Shown here one piece after another: positions 17,331 through 25,998 of a DNA stretch of 64,000 bases. A model generated the notes under the pieces. That model had not been told where the DNA came from. It saw only the letters and a program-made list of their open reading frames with translations, and ran no database searches. This DNA is from Candidatus Epulonipiscium sp. Lineage in GTDB: Bacteria; Bacillota; Clostridia; Lachnospirales; Defluviitaleaceae. The stretch is from positions 1-64,000 of the forward strand of contig JAAYPH010000019.1 in NCBI GenBank assembly GCA_012519955.1, written 5' to 3'. The position numbers were made by a program, and so were the translations under genes. Positions within the stretch are counted from its first letter, which is position 1. Each line of letters opens with the position of its first letter.

Positions 17331-19340
17331 ATGGAACTGTTTGTGAAATCATTTAGTAAAAGCATATTGAATAAAATTCTGGTTGTTGTAATTGTAATGC
17401 AAGTAAGCAGTCTCATTATCGTAGTGATCAACAATTCCTTGGAGACAACTAGGAGAATTAAGCGATTTGCCAATGAGTCAGAAATTCTATTGGCAAAGCA
17501 GATTGAAAAATCTTCTGAAAAATTATTTGCAAGCATTGAATTAACTCTTCAGGCTATTTCTAGAGAGAATAGTGTTTCCAACATTTTGATTTCTGAAGAT
17601 AACAAGAAAAAAATTCTGGGAGATTTTAAGTATTACGAAGAAGGAAATGGCGCGATCAAAAGATTAATGATTGCCACTTATAATAATATTTTTTATCAAT
17701 ATCCCGAGACGAAAACTGTCTCCCTAAATTATGAGCCTACAAAAGAAGTATGGTATAAAAAGGCTATGAGTAATAAAGGAAGAGTGGTTTATCTGTCTCC
17801 AGCAGCCAATGAACAATCTGGAAATACTGAAATTATTATTGCTAAAACTGTGAATAAGGATGCAAAAACAATAGGTGTTGTTGCTGCTGCAGTATCTACA
17901 GACTATTTTAGTTCCATTTTAGAAGAGATTTATTTAGGGAAAACGGGATATGCATATGCGGTAAATTCTGATGGTATTATTACTGCCCATAGGAAAAAAG
18001 AGATGATTTCCAAAAGCATTTCTTCTGAACCATTTTTTGAAAAAATAAAAGACTTAGATACAGGGCAGTTGGAGTATGAAATCAATGGGAAAGAGTATTT
18101 TATGAATTTCACAACCAATGCCCGAACAGGATGGAAATTTATCGTTGTGATGGAGAGTAAAGAAATAGAAGATGATATCAAAAATATGATTCTGAAAAAT
18201 GTAATGATTTTACTCGTAGTTCTCATATTAGGAATATGCTTTAGCATATGGATTGTGTCTGGAATTACAAAGCCTATGAAATATCTGTTAGACGGCATGA
18301 AAAAGGTAGAGCAGGGAGATCTGGAGGTTCATTTAATAGAACAATCTAGAGATGAAGTGGGGAAATTAACTAGAAAATTTAATGAAATGATTGAGCAAAT
18401 ACGAAATTTGGTAAAAAGCATTTTAGAAACTGCTCATTTATTGTTTTATTCTTCTAAAGAATTTCATCGGATTTGCGAGAGCCATTCAGTATCTGCTCAA
18501 GTCATATCTGCTTCTTTGGAACAATTATCATCCACTTCTGATTTGCAGTTTACAGAGACAGATCATATGTTAAAGCAAACGATGCAGTTTTCGGATTATA
18601 TAAATGTAATCATTCAGAATGCACGGGAAGTTATGGAACAGGCAGAGGAAAGTAAGAGAGTCAATAGATTAGGAGTAGAACGGGTGAAAGAATTACACAA
18701 GATCTCCAAAACGGGTATGGACTTAGGGAAAGAAGTTACTATAGAGATTGAAGGACTGCAATCCAAAACAAAAGCAGTTGCAAACATAATATATAACATC
18801 GAAGACATAGCCCGACAAACCAATTTGATTTCATTAAATGCTTCTATAGAAGCAGCGAGAGCAGGTGAATATGGAAGAAGTTTTGGAGTTGTGGCAACAG
18901 AAATTCGATTATTGGCAGAACAGACAGAAAAGCTTACACATACAATGTACAGTTATTTAGGAGAGATGGTTTCTCAAGTTGAAAAAGCGACACGGATTAT
19001 GGAAGAAGTCAGGCAAATATCAACTCTGCAGTATGAGGCGATGTTAAATACGGAGAATGTATTTACTCATATTGATAAGATTGCAGGAGAAATTGCATTA
19101 AAGATCACTCGTTTAAACGAAGCGATTTATTATATGAATTTAGAAAAAAATAATTTATTGGAAGGGATCGAGCACATAGCTCATCAAGTGGAGGATTCAG
19201 CATTGATGTGCAGACATATTCATGAAAGTGTAGAAGAGCAAACATCGAATATTGAAAAAATCTTCAGAAGCAGTGAAGAACTTCTGAAAATGGCACAGAA
19301 TTTAGAAAACAAGACGTCTATGTTTCAATTAAAAAGTTAA
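17331..19340 (+). CDS. Methyl-accepting chemotaxis protein with Cache sensor, in the Pho regulon
   Basis: A 669-residue chemoreceptor. Membrane helix 1 is at about 15-36, followed by an extracytoplasmic dCache-like domain (about 40-280, with [12 protein letters not shown] and the DYFSSIL region), helix 2 at about 285-306, HAMP at about 306-360 and a cytoplasmic signalling domain. The hairpin tip [18 protein letters not shown] (about 495-512) is intact and binds CheA/CheW in this family. There is no C-terminal CheR/CheB pentapeptide. It lies between phoR and pstS behind a PhoP box, so it is probably made under phosphate limitation. The ligand is unknown; phosphate or a phosphorylated compound is an inference from context. 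Confidence 0.9.
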   Translation: MELFVKSFSKSILNKILVVVIVMQVSSLIIVVINNSLETTRRIKRFANESEILLAKQIEKSSEKLFASIELTLQAISRENSVSNILISEDNKKKILGDFKYYEEGNGAIKRLMIATYNNIFYQYPETKTVSLNYEPTKEVWYKKAMSNKGRVVYLSPAANEQSGNTEIIIAKTVNKDAKTIGVVAAAVSTDYFSSILEEIYLGKTGYAYAVNSDGIITAHRKKEMISKSISSEPFFEKIKDLDTGQLEYEINGKEYFMNFTTNARTGWKFIVVMESKEIEDDIKNMILKNVMILLVVLILGICFSIWIVSGITKPMKYLLDGMKKVEQGDLEVHLIEQSRDEVGKLTRKFNEMIEQIRNLVKSILETAHLLFYSSKEFHRICESHSVSAQVISASLEQLSSTSDLQFTETDHMLKQTMQFSDYINVIIQNAREVMEQAEESKRVNRLGVERVKELHKISKTGMDLGKEVTIEIEGLQSKTKAVANIIYNIEDIARQTNLISLNASIEAARAGEYGRSFGVVATEIRLLAEQTEKLTHTMYSYLGEMVSQVEKATRIMEEVRQISTLQYEAMLNTENVFTHIDKIAGEIALKITRLNEAIYYMNLEKNNLLEGIEHIAHQVEDSALMCRHIHESVEEQTSNIEKIFRSSEELLKMAQNLENKTSMFQLKS

Positions 19341-19390
19341 CATAGAATTAACATATCCATTATATGGGATTAACAAAAAGATGTTAAAGT
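19337..19390 (+). promoter_or_regulatory. PhoP-box promoter of pstS
   Basis: Hexamers phased at 11 bases: TTAACA (19337), TTAACA (19348), ATTATA (19359) and TTAACA (19370). A -10-like TAAAGT (19385-19390) starts 9 bases after the last one. The first hexamer overlaps the stop codon of the chemoreceptor gene. No terminator separates the two genes, so read-through from the chemoreceptor promoter may also reach pstS. Confidence 0.85.
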
Positions 19391-19443
19391 TATCTTGTAA
19401 ATAAGGTTAGAGATCAGACAAATATCTTTGGGGAGGAATAACA

Positions 19444-20364
19444 ATGAGAAAATTACATCTATTAAGTGTGATTATGACAATGGTCATGGTAATTGGTCTT
19501 TTTTCAGGATGCACAAGTCAAGAAAAAAATATTGAAGAAACAGCATCCAAAGAAGAAACAGTGTCACAGCAAAATACACAAGCAGAAGAGAATAATGCAG
19601 AAGAATTATTGGAAGGTACGGTGGCAATGAGTGGATCTACTACAGTACTTCCGGTTGCACAAGCCATTGCAGATGCATTTTCAGCTGTAGAACCTGAAAT
19701 TACTGTTAATGTTCAAGGGGGAGGGTCTTCCACAGGGATCAAAGATGCTGAAGCCGGGAATGTAGATATAGGAATGTCTTCCCGCGAATTAAAAGAAGAG
19801 GAAAAGAAATGGGGATTAACTGAACATATATTAGCTTATGACGGAATTGCTGTAGTCATTCACCCTTCAAACCCAATATCCGATTTAGACAGAAACACAC
19901 TTAATAAAATCTTTAGAGGTGAAATCACAAACTGGAGTGAAATTGGAGGCAATGATGCACCAATTGTGGTATTAGGCCGGGAAGCTGGTTCCGGTACGAG
20001 AAGTGCCTTTGAAGAAATTGTAGGACTTTTGGATAAAACAGAAGATGGGCAGGAAATCAGTGCAATAGCGGCAGATGCGCTGACCTTTGACAGTAACGGT
20101 GCTTTAAAAACATCTATCGTCACTCAGGAAAATGCAATAGGGTATATTTCTTTAGGTTATCTTGATAAAAGTATAAAAGCAGTCACTATAGAAGGAGTAG
20201 AGCCTACTGTAGAAAATGTAAAATCGGGAACCTATAAAATTTCAAGACCTCTCCTTCTGGTGACAAAAGGCGAAGTGAGTAAAGAAACTCAAAACTTTCT
20301 TGACTTTGCACTGGGAGAAGAAGGACAAAAAATTGTAGCAGAAAAGTATATTACTGCAAAATAA
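19444..20364 (+). CDS. pstS: Phosphate ABC transporter substrate-binding lipoprotein
   Basis: A 306-residue protein with a lipoprotein signal peptide; the lipobox LFSGC gives a lipidated Cys23. An acidic linker (about 30-58) leads to the PstS fold. Phosphate-binding loops are visible: MSGSTTVLPVAQ, GGGSSTGIKD and EAGSGTRSAFEE. It captures extracellular orthophosphate for PstCA. It is the first gene of pstSCAB-phoU and sits directly behind a PhoP box. The length is typical. Confidence 0.96.
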   Translation: MRKLHLLSVIMTMVMVIGLFSGCTSQEKNIEETASKEETVSQQNTQAEENNAEELLEGTVAMSGSTTVLPVAQAIADAFSAVEPEITVNVQGGGSSTGIKDAEAGNVDIGMSSRELKEEEKKWGLTEHILAYDGIAVVIHPSNPISDLDRNTLNKIFRGEITNWSEIGGNDAPIVVLGREAGSGTRSAFEEIVGLLDKTEDGQEISAIAADALTFDSNGALKTSIVTQENAIGYISLGYLDKSIKAVTIEGVEPTVENVKSGTYKISRPLLLVTKGEVSKETQNFLDFALGEEGQKIVAEKYITAK

Positions 20365-20389
20365 ACGATTGGTCTTAACCTATAAACAT

Positions 20390-20417
20390 GGAACCTTAAG
20401 TTTAAAGGTTCTTTGTT
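20390..20417 (+). terminator. Attenuating hairpin between pstS and pstC
   Basis: An inverted repeat GAACCTT..AAGGTTC with a short loop, followed by TTTG. It is a weak intercistronic terminator that would let pstS be made in excess over the permease genes, a usual arrangement in pst operons. Confidence 0.6.
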
Positions 20418-20442
20418 TATGCGTATAGAGTGGAGGCAGGAA

Positions 20443-21384
20443 ATGAGCATAAAAGAGATGAGTTTATCGAGTTTTTTTAATAAAATTGAAGCAAATAGGA
20501 TAGAAAAATCAGAGAGATCCAAAAGCATTAAAAGAAGAGAAAAGCTTGAAAAAATCGTAGAGAGATTTTTTTTCTTCTGTGCATTCATATCGGTATTAAG
20601 TGTCATCACTATTACATTCTTTATATTTGTAAAAGGAAGCCCGGCAATATTTAAAATAGGTGTATTGGAGTTTATATTTGGGATACAGTGGAATCCGGAA
20701 GCGGAAATCTTCGGACTTCTACCTATGATTTTAGGTTCTCTCTATGCCACAGCCGGAGCAATTTTAATAGGTGTTCCCATAGGTGTTTTAACTGCAGTAT
20801 TTATTGCAGAACTGGCACCGGAATGGATTGTAAAACTGGTTAAACCGGCAGTAGAACTGCTGGCTGGGATCCCTTCAGTTATTTATGGATTTTTCGGATT
20901 AATTGTTATCGTACCTCTTATCGCTAAAAATTTAGGAGGACCAGGAAACAGTCTGTTGGCTGTATGTATTATTTTGGGTATTATGATTCTTCCGACCATC
21001 ATCAGTATTTCTGAAACATCCATTCGGGCAGTTCCAAAAGAATACAAAGAGGGAGCTTTAGCTTTAGGAGCTTCCCATATAAAAACTATTTTTACGGTAA
21101 TACTTCCTGCCGCGAAGTCAGGAATTACCGCAGGGATTGTTCTGGGAATAGGAAGGGCTATTGGAGAAACCATGGCAGTAATATTAATTTCCGGAAATGC
21201 AGCAATCATTCCAAAATCAATTTTAAAGCCTGTCAGAACATTAACTGCGAATATCGCACTGGAAATGGGGTATGCTTTTGGACTTGCACAGGAAGCTTTG
21301 TTTGCTACAGGGGTGATATTATTTATTTTTATTATGCTTTTAAACATGATTCTTAATGCTATAACCCATAAGGCAGGTGAGTAA
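20443..21384 (+). CDS. pstC: Phosphate ABC transporter permease PstC
   Basis: A 313-residue inner membrane permease. A long charged cytoplasmic N-terminus of about 50 residues precedes the first of six predicted membrane helices. The EAA-type loop that contacts PstB is visible as AVPKEYKEGALALGASHIKTI, preceding the GIGRAIGETMAV helix. The ATG at 20443 was chosen because GGAGG lies 7 bases upstream. It pairs with PstA. Confidence 0.95.
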   Translation: MSIKEMSLSSFFNKIEANRIEKSERSKSIKRREKLEKIVERFFFFCAFISVLSVITITFFIFVKGSPAIFKIGVLEFIFGIQWNPEAEIFGLLPMILGSLYATAGAILIGVPIGVLTAVFIAELAPEWIVKLVKPAVELLAGIPSVIYGFFGLIVIVPLIAKNLGGPGNSLLAVCIILGIMILPTIISISETSIRAVPKEYKEGALALGASHIKTIFTVILPAAKSGITAGIVLGIGRAIGETMAVILISGNAAIIPKSILKPVRTLTANIALEMGYAFGLAQEALFATGVILFIFIMLLNMILNAITHKAGE

Positions 21385-21387
21385 AAA

Positions 21388-22215
21388 GTGAAAAAAGGAA
21401 AAATAACCGATACGGTTATAACGGCAATGATATGGGCAGCAGCTTTTATTACCGTAGCAATACTGGCCTGGATTTTACTATATGTAATCATTAATGGAAT
21501 AGGAAAAATCAATTGGGAGTTCTTAACGACTGCTCCAAAAGGGTTTGGAGGAGGCGGTATTTTCCCTATGATTATAACAACATGTTATATCGTGCTTTTA
21601 TCACTTCTTATCGCTGCACCTATTGGTGTATGCTCTGCGATTTATCTTGTTGAATATGCTAAATCGGGGAAAATTGTTCGAATCATTCGTTTTGCAACAG
21701 AAAGTTTATCAGGCATTCCGTCTATTGTATTTGGCTTATTCGGATATTTGTTTTTTGTTACACAGTTGGGATGGAAATATTCCTTATTGTCCGGCTCTAT
21801 GACATTAAGCATTATGATACTCCCAACGATTATTCGTACGACAGAAGAAGCCCTAAAAGCGATTCCTGTTTCTTATCGGGAAGGGAGTTTGGGATTAGGT
21901 GCTTCAAAGTTAAGAACAATTCTTAAGGTTGTTTTACCTAGTGCACTTCCAGGAATTCTTATAGCAATTATTCTTAGTATCGGACGTATTGTTGGAGAGA
22001 CTGCAGCAGTGTATTTTACCGCAGGATTTGCTCCACACATGGCAAAAAGCATTATGGATTCCTCAAGAACATTATCGGTCCATATGTATGTTTTAACGAA
22101 AGAAGGAAGTTTCGACAGTGGTTTTGCCACTGCCACAGTATTAATAATTGTTGTTTTAACGATGAACCTTATTGCCAATTTCATCGGGAAAAAACTGAAT
22201 AAATCCAAAATATGA
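21388..22215 (+). CDS. pstA: Phosphate ABC transporter permease PstA
   Basis: A 275-residue permease with six predicted membrane helices. The EAA loop is AIPVSYREGSLGLGASKLRTI, and ESLSGIPSIVFGLFG matches the PstA/PstC family signature. The GTG start lies 3 bases after the pstC stop, indicating translational coupling. It forms the transmembrane pore with PstC. Confidence 0.95.
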   Translation: MKKGKITDTVITAMIWAAAFITVAILAWILLYVIINGIGKINWEFLTTAPKGFGGGGIFPMIITTCYIVLLSLLIAAPIGVCSAIYLVEYAKSGKIVRIIRFATESLSGIPSIVFGLFGYLFFVTQLGWKYSLLSGSMTLSIMILPTIIRTTEEALKAIPVSYREGSLGLGASKLRTILKVVLPSALPGILIAIILSIGRIVGETAAVYFTAGFAPHMAKSIMDSSRTLSVHMYVLTKEGSFDSGFATATVLIIVVLTMNLIANFIGKKLNKSKI

Positions 22216-22227
22216 AGGAGAAGATCT

Positions 22228-22983
22228 ATGCATCATTCTAAATTTAATATAAACAATCTAAATCTTTTTTATGGGGACTTTCAAGCTTTAAAAAATATTA
22301 ATATGGATATTCCTGAAAAAGAGATTACAGCATTTATAGGGCCTTCAGGTTGTGGAAAGTCTACACTTTTAAAAACATTAAACAGAATGAACGATTTGAT
22401 TGAAGGCGTAAAAATTACAGGTGAAGTAAAATTAGATGGAAAAGATATATTTAGCGATATAGATGTCATTCAATTAAGAAAGAGGGTAGGGATGGTATTT
22501 CAAAAGCCTAATCCTTTCCCCATGAGTATCTACGATAATATCGCTTATGGCCCACGAACCCATGGAATAAAAAAGAAAGCGATACTGGATGAAATTGTGG
22601 AAAAGAGCCTTCAAGCGGCAGCCATTTGGGATGAAGTCAAAGACAGATTAAAAAAGAATGCTCTGGGATTATCAGGAGGACAACAGCAAAGACTTTGTAT
22701 TGCAAGAGCCCTTGCTGTGGAACCGGAAATTCTTCTTATGGATGAACCCACTTCTGCTCTTGATCCAATTTCCACTTTAAAAATTGAAGATTTAGCGGTG
22801 ACTTTAAAAAAGAATTATACAATCATCATGGTCACTCATAACATGCAGCAGGCAGCTCGTATATCCGATAATACAGCGTTTTTCCTGATAGGCGAGATGA
22901 TAGAGTTTGATAAAACGGAAAAAGTCTTTAGCAATCCACAGGATAAAAGAACGGAAGATTATATTACCGGAAGGTTTGGTTAA
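22228..22983 (+). CDS. pstB: Phosphate ABC transporter ATPase PstB
   Basis: A 251-residue ABC ATPase. Walker A is GPSGCGKST (about 33-41), the Q-loop is [18 protein letters not shown], the signature is [15 protein letters not shown] and Walker B is [12 protein letters not shown], with the switch His in VTHNMQQA. The PNPFPMSI segment is typical of PstB specifically. It energises uptake through PstCA. Confidence 0.97.
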   Translation: MHHSKFNINNLNLFYGDFQALKNINMDIPEKEITAFIGPSGCGKSTLLKTLNRMNDLIEGVKITGEVKLDGKDIFSDIDVIQLRKRVGMVFQKPNPFPMSIYDNIAYGPRTHGIKKKAILDEIVEKSLQAAAIWDEVKDRLKKNALGLSGGQQQRLCIARALAVEPEILLMDEPTSALDPISTLKIEDLAVTLKKNYTIIMVTHNMQQAARISDNTAFFLIGEMIEFDKTEKVFSNPQDKRTEDYITGRFG

Positions 22984-23009
22984 TCATTATTAATGAAAGG
23001 ATTGAGGCT

Positions 23010-23663
23010 ATGCCAATAAGATATGAATTCGAAAAAGAACTAACCAGGATGCACAAAGAGCTTTTGAAGATGGGGGCTCTTATAGAGCAATCCATTGACG
23101 ATACAATTAAAGCTATGAAAAATCAAGATGTAGCTTTAGCTCGGGAAGTGATTCAAAGAGATGATGAAATTGACCAAATGGAACTTGTTATGGAGGCTGA
23201 ATGCATCATGCTTGTCACAAGACAGCAGCCCATAGCAAGTGATTTAAGATTAATTGCTTCCGTGTTAAAAATCGTTACAGACTTAGAAAGAATTGCTGAC
23301 CATTGTGCGGATATCTCCGAATATGTGATTCGGCTTTCCAATGAGCCATATAAAAAGCCTCTTGAACATATACCGATGATGGCTCAACAGGTGAAAAAGA
23401 TGGTTAAGGATACAATTGACAGCTACGTAGAAAAGGATATAGGGAAGGCAAGAAAAGTTATTGATGATGATGATATCGTAGACAAATACTTTGAGGATAT
23501 TGTAAAAGAAATTCAAGACCTGATGAAAATTCAGGAAGATTTTATAATCCAGGGAACTTACTTCATTTTTATAATAAAGTATTTAGAAAGAATGGCAGAT
23601 CATGCTACAAATATATGTGAATGGATTGAGTATAATATTACAGGAAAGCTAAAATATAAATGA
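23010..23663 (+). CDS. phoU: PhoU, phosphate signalling and persistence regulator
   Basis: A 217-residue all-helical protein with two PhoU repeats. Each repeat carries the conserved metal-binding segment: DLERIADHCADISEY (about 91-105) and YLERMADHATNICEW (about 191-205). It links the Pst transporter to PhoR and represses the Pho response when phosphate is sufficient. It is the last gene of the operon, followed by a terminator. Confidence 0.96.
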   Translation: MPIRYEFEKELTRMHKELLKMGALIEQSIDDTIKAMKNQDVALAREVIQRDDEIDQMELVMEAECIMLVTRQQPIASDLRLIASVLKIVTDLERIADHCADISEYVIRLSNEPYKKPLEHIPMMAQQVKKMVKDTIDSYVEKDIGKARKVIDDDDIVDKYFEDIVKEIQDLMKIQEDFIIQGTYFIFIIKYLERMADHATNICEWIEYNITGKLKYK

Positions 23664-23693
23664 AAGCCCATTATGTTTTATAATGGGCTTTTA
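23663..23693 (+). terminator. Terminator after phoU
   Basis: Stem AAGCCCATTAT / ATAATGGGCTT with a 5-base loop and U residues. It ends the pst operon. Confidence 0.85.
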
Positions 23694-23738
23694 AACGTGA
23701 TATAATAATATTAATTTTATTAGTAAGGAGGAATTAAA

Positions 23739-24011
23739 ATGGTTAAAATGCCTTTAGAAGATTTTATTGAAGAAGTAAAATCTGAAATTATTGGATATGA
23801 AGAACTTGGGGAAGAAAAAGCCCTTGAGTGGGAGCAAAAATTTTTATCATTGGTAAATGACAAAAGTAAATCCGTACCACAGATAGAAGTAAAAGACGGA
23901 AAAAAATTCTATCAGTTAGAAGATGAATCGGAAATATTTAAAATTGTGGATATGTACCTGGCTGCAGTTGACAGTGGAGAAGAACAAGATTACTGGAAAA
24001 AATGGGATTAA
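23739..24011 (+). CDS. Hypothetical small acidic protein
   Basis: A 90-residue acidic soluble protein rich in Glu and Lys, with no recognised motif (PLEDFIEEVKSEIIGYEEL at the start, a final DYWKKWD). An AAGGAGG site precedes the ATG. Its stop codon overlaps the convergent gene by 4 bases. Unrelated to phosphate uptake as far as the sequence shows. Confidence 0.65.
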   Translation: MVKMPLEDFIEEVKSEIIGYEELGEEKALEWEQKFLSLVNDKSKSVPQIEVKDGKKFYQLEDESEIFKIVDMYLAAVDSGEEQDYWKKWD

Positions 24012-24418
24012 TGCTTATGATCTAGAGCCGCTTTTATTCCGTCGAGAAGGATTTTTGTTGTATGCACGGATTCTTCAGGAGCTTTGACATCTAAACTTTG
24101 TTTTTTAGTAATTTGTTTGTTAAGATAAGCCATGGTAGGCTCGATAAGAGGATACATAACAGCCATGTCTTCATTAAAATCGGTCAATTCAACAGATGTA
24201 ATTTTATCATCTTCGACGACTACTGAAACATTGAAAGAAGCATAATCCAGGTTGACTGGAGCGGTATATACTCCGTCATCATAGATTGCCGTATCCCCTT
24301 TTTTGTTAGGAATCAACATAAAGATGAGTACGATCAGCAGTATCAGCCCCAGAATAGCAAATAGGGATGTATAAATGACTTCTTTCAGCCTTAGAACAAA
24401 TATTTTTGTGGAAGACAT
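24008..24418 (-). CDS. Membrane-anchored protein with FMN-binding-like domain
   Basis: A 136-residue protein. An N-terminal membrane anchor (about residues 14-36, SLFAILGLILLIVLIFMLI) is followed by an extracytoplasmic domain opening DDGVYTAPVNL, with alternating hydrophobic strands and a final ILLDGIKAAL. This layout resembles FMN_bind domains of flavin-transfer substrate proteins, but the flavinylation motif S/T-G-A-T is absent, so the assignment is tentative. The ribosome-binding site is AAGGAGG, itself part of an inverted repeat at 24424-24472. Confidence 0.55.
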   Translation of the reverse strand: MSSTKIFVLRLKEVIYTSLFAILGLILLIVLIFMLIPNKKGDTAIYDDGVYTAPVNLDYASFNVSVVVEDDKITSVELTDFNEDMAVMYPLIEPTMAYLNKQITKKQSLDVKAPEESVHTTKILLDGIKAALDHKH

Positions 24419-24423
24419 ATAAA

Positions 24424-24472
24424 GCCTCCTTACATATATAAGTGGTTACAATTTTATATATATGAAGGAGGC
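24424..24472 (-). promoter_or_regulatory. Hairpin that pairs with the 24418 gene's ribosome-binding site
   Basis: On the minus strand GCCTCCTT (24472-24465) is the exact complement of AAGGAGGC (24431-24424), and the latter is the Shine-Dalgarno sequence of the gene starting at 24418. Between them AT-rich arms extend the pairing to about 17-18 bp. If transcribed from upstream, this structure would hide the site from ribosomes. It has no U-tract. Confidence 0.5.
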
Positions 24473-24499
24473 GTTTAATTATGACTGATATCTATGAAA

Positions 24500-24685
24500 T
24501 CAATTTATTAATTTATTAAATTGTAATTCAGCAATTTGAAGATTATTAAAAAATAAATACCTGTTCTTTTCACCAGGATATATGGATTTTTGAAAAATAA
24601 TATAACTTTTTTCCGCTTGTTTTTCCAAAAGATAAAGGAAGGTCTGTGAATTTAAGTCAGCTTTAATCTTTACATATTTAGTCAT
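24500..24685 (-). CDS. Hypothetical small protein
   Basis: A 61-residue protein rich in aromatic, Leu and Lys residues, with no membrane segment or recognised motif (starts MTKYVKIKADLNSQTF). It is supported mainly by a strong AAGGAGA site at correct spacing on the minus strand. It may be co-transcribed with the downstream 24418 gene across the hairpin at 24424-24472. Function unknown. Confidence 0.5.
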   Translation of the reverse strand: MTKYVKIKADLNSQTFLYLLEKQAEKSYIIFQKSIYPGEKNRYLFFNNLQIAELQFNKLIN

Positions 24686-24786
24686 CGTAGTTCTCCTTTC
24701 AATACTTAAGTTTCCTTGATGATATTACCATATATTAACACATCTTTCAATAAAAACAAGACGTGAAAAGGTATTTTATTATTATA

Positions 24787-25884
24787 TTATTCTACAAATG
24801 TCATTATTTTTTTCACTGTATTTTCTAATACATCATTAATTTTTTCAAAATCCATACTTGGAATATAATAGCTTTCCAGTTCATCGTGAGCTTTTTTAGC
24901 TTTTTGAATGGAAGCGATGGCTCTTTGAAGGAGATCGTCAAAGAGTTTTTTATCTCTATCGATTTCTGCTTGCAGAGGTCTATAAATCGATTCTTCTAGA
25001 CAAGTTGTAAGGTCCACTACATTGGTTGGAAGTACTTTAGCTTTATGATAATCATTAGATACCGTAATTGCACAGTCAAGTTCAGGAATAAGAATATCTT
25101 CAATCTTATCAACATCTATGGGGGAATGATAACATTCCACATAAAAACCTTTTATAACTGCTTCATTATGAATTCTGTTCATGAGTTGTTTTGCAGAAGC
25201 ACCGGGAGAATCTTTAATGATATATACATTTTTACTGGTTCCAATGATTGTATGAAGATATTCTGTTAAACCATTAGGAGTTATTGCTGTGCCAAATAGA
25301 TGTCTGTCCTTACCGATCTGGTTTTTTACAGGATATTTTTCAAATATAGATTCTAATAGCTCCCATGATTTTAAATTCAATTTCGACTGATTAAGTGCCA
25401 GCCTTTCTGTATTTGCCCATGCTTCATAAATTGCTGCGCCTGCTGCTAAATAATTGTAAGCTTTTTTAAAAAGCCTTCCTACTTCCTTATGGATACTCAT
25501 AATCCTGTCTTTATTTTTGCGAATGCCTTCTTCATTCCAATACTCGCCTAAGTTGAGAATTTCATCGATAGCCCCGGGGTTAATTGGGTCCACCACATGG
25601 GGAGCAGTTCCGTCCAGAATGGCTATCTTTAAATCTGTAATAACAATGCCATCCAATGCATTATTGTCGGAAGAACAGTGGTGATGTTCGAGATTATATC
25701 CCAAATTACAAAATCTCTCACTAATTTTCTTCATGAAAGATGATTTGCCGACTCCCGGACCTCCTTTTAGAATAATAATTTTTTTGGCATCTTCTTGAAA
25801 AAGGATATTGTCATAAAAAGAGACAAAGCCTTTCGTTGTATTGCCGCCGGGAAATACATGCTTTATAAATCCTTTTTGATCCAT
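24787..25884 (-). CDS. P-loop ATPase with an internal duplication (PRK06851-like)
   Basis: A 365-residue soluble protein resembling the clostridial PRK06851-type family. The first half has Walker A GGPGVGKSS (41-49), followed by HHHCSSDNNALDGI (67-80). The second half repeats this plan with IIKDSPGASAKQ (about 223-233) and ECYHSPIDVDKIEDI (250-264), so it looks like a tandem duplication whose second P-loop has lost its GxGKS core. Role unknown; a sporulation or envelope link is only suggested by the neighbouring LysM and spo0A genes. The ribosome-binding site is AGGAGGAG. Confidence 0.75.
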   Translation of the reverse strand: MDQKGFIKHVFPGGNTTKGFVSFYDNILFQEDAKKIIILKGGPGVGKSSFMKKISERFCNLGYNLEHHHCSSDNNALDGIVITDLKIAILDGTAPHVVDPINPGAIDEILNLGEYWNEEGIRKNKDRIMSIHKEVGRLFKKAYNYLAAGAAIYEAWANTERLALNQSKLNLKSWELLESIFEKYPVKNQIGKDRHLFGTAITPNGLTEYLHTIIGTSKNVYIIKDSPGASAKQLMNRIHNEAVIKGFYVECYHSPIDVDKIEDILIPELDCAITVSNDYHKAKVLPTNVVDLTTCLEESIYRPLQAEIDRDKKLFDDLLQRAIASIQKAKKAHDELESYYIPSMDFEKINDVLENTVKKIMTFVE

Positions 25885-25998
25885 CTATACTCCTCCTGAA
25901 CCGATTTATGTAATATATTTTATGTTCAGGTAGAAAATAATATGTAATTATAAAATTAATCAATTTGAACAAACTAAGGTAGTAAAGGAGGTGAATCA

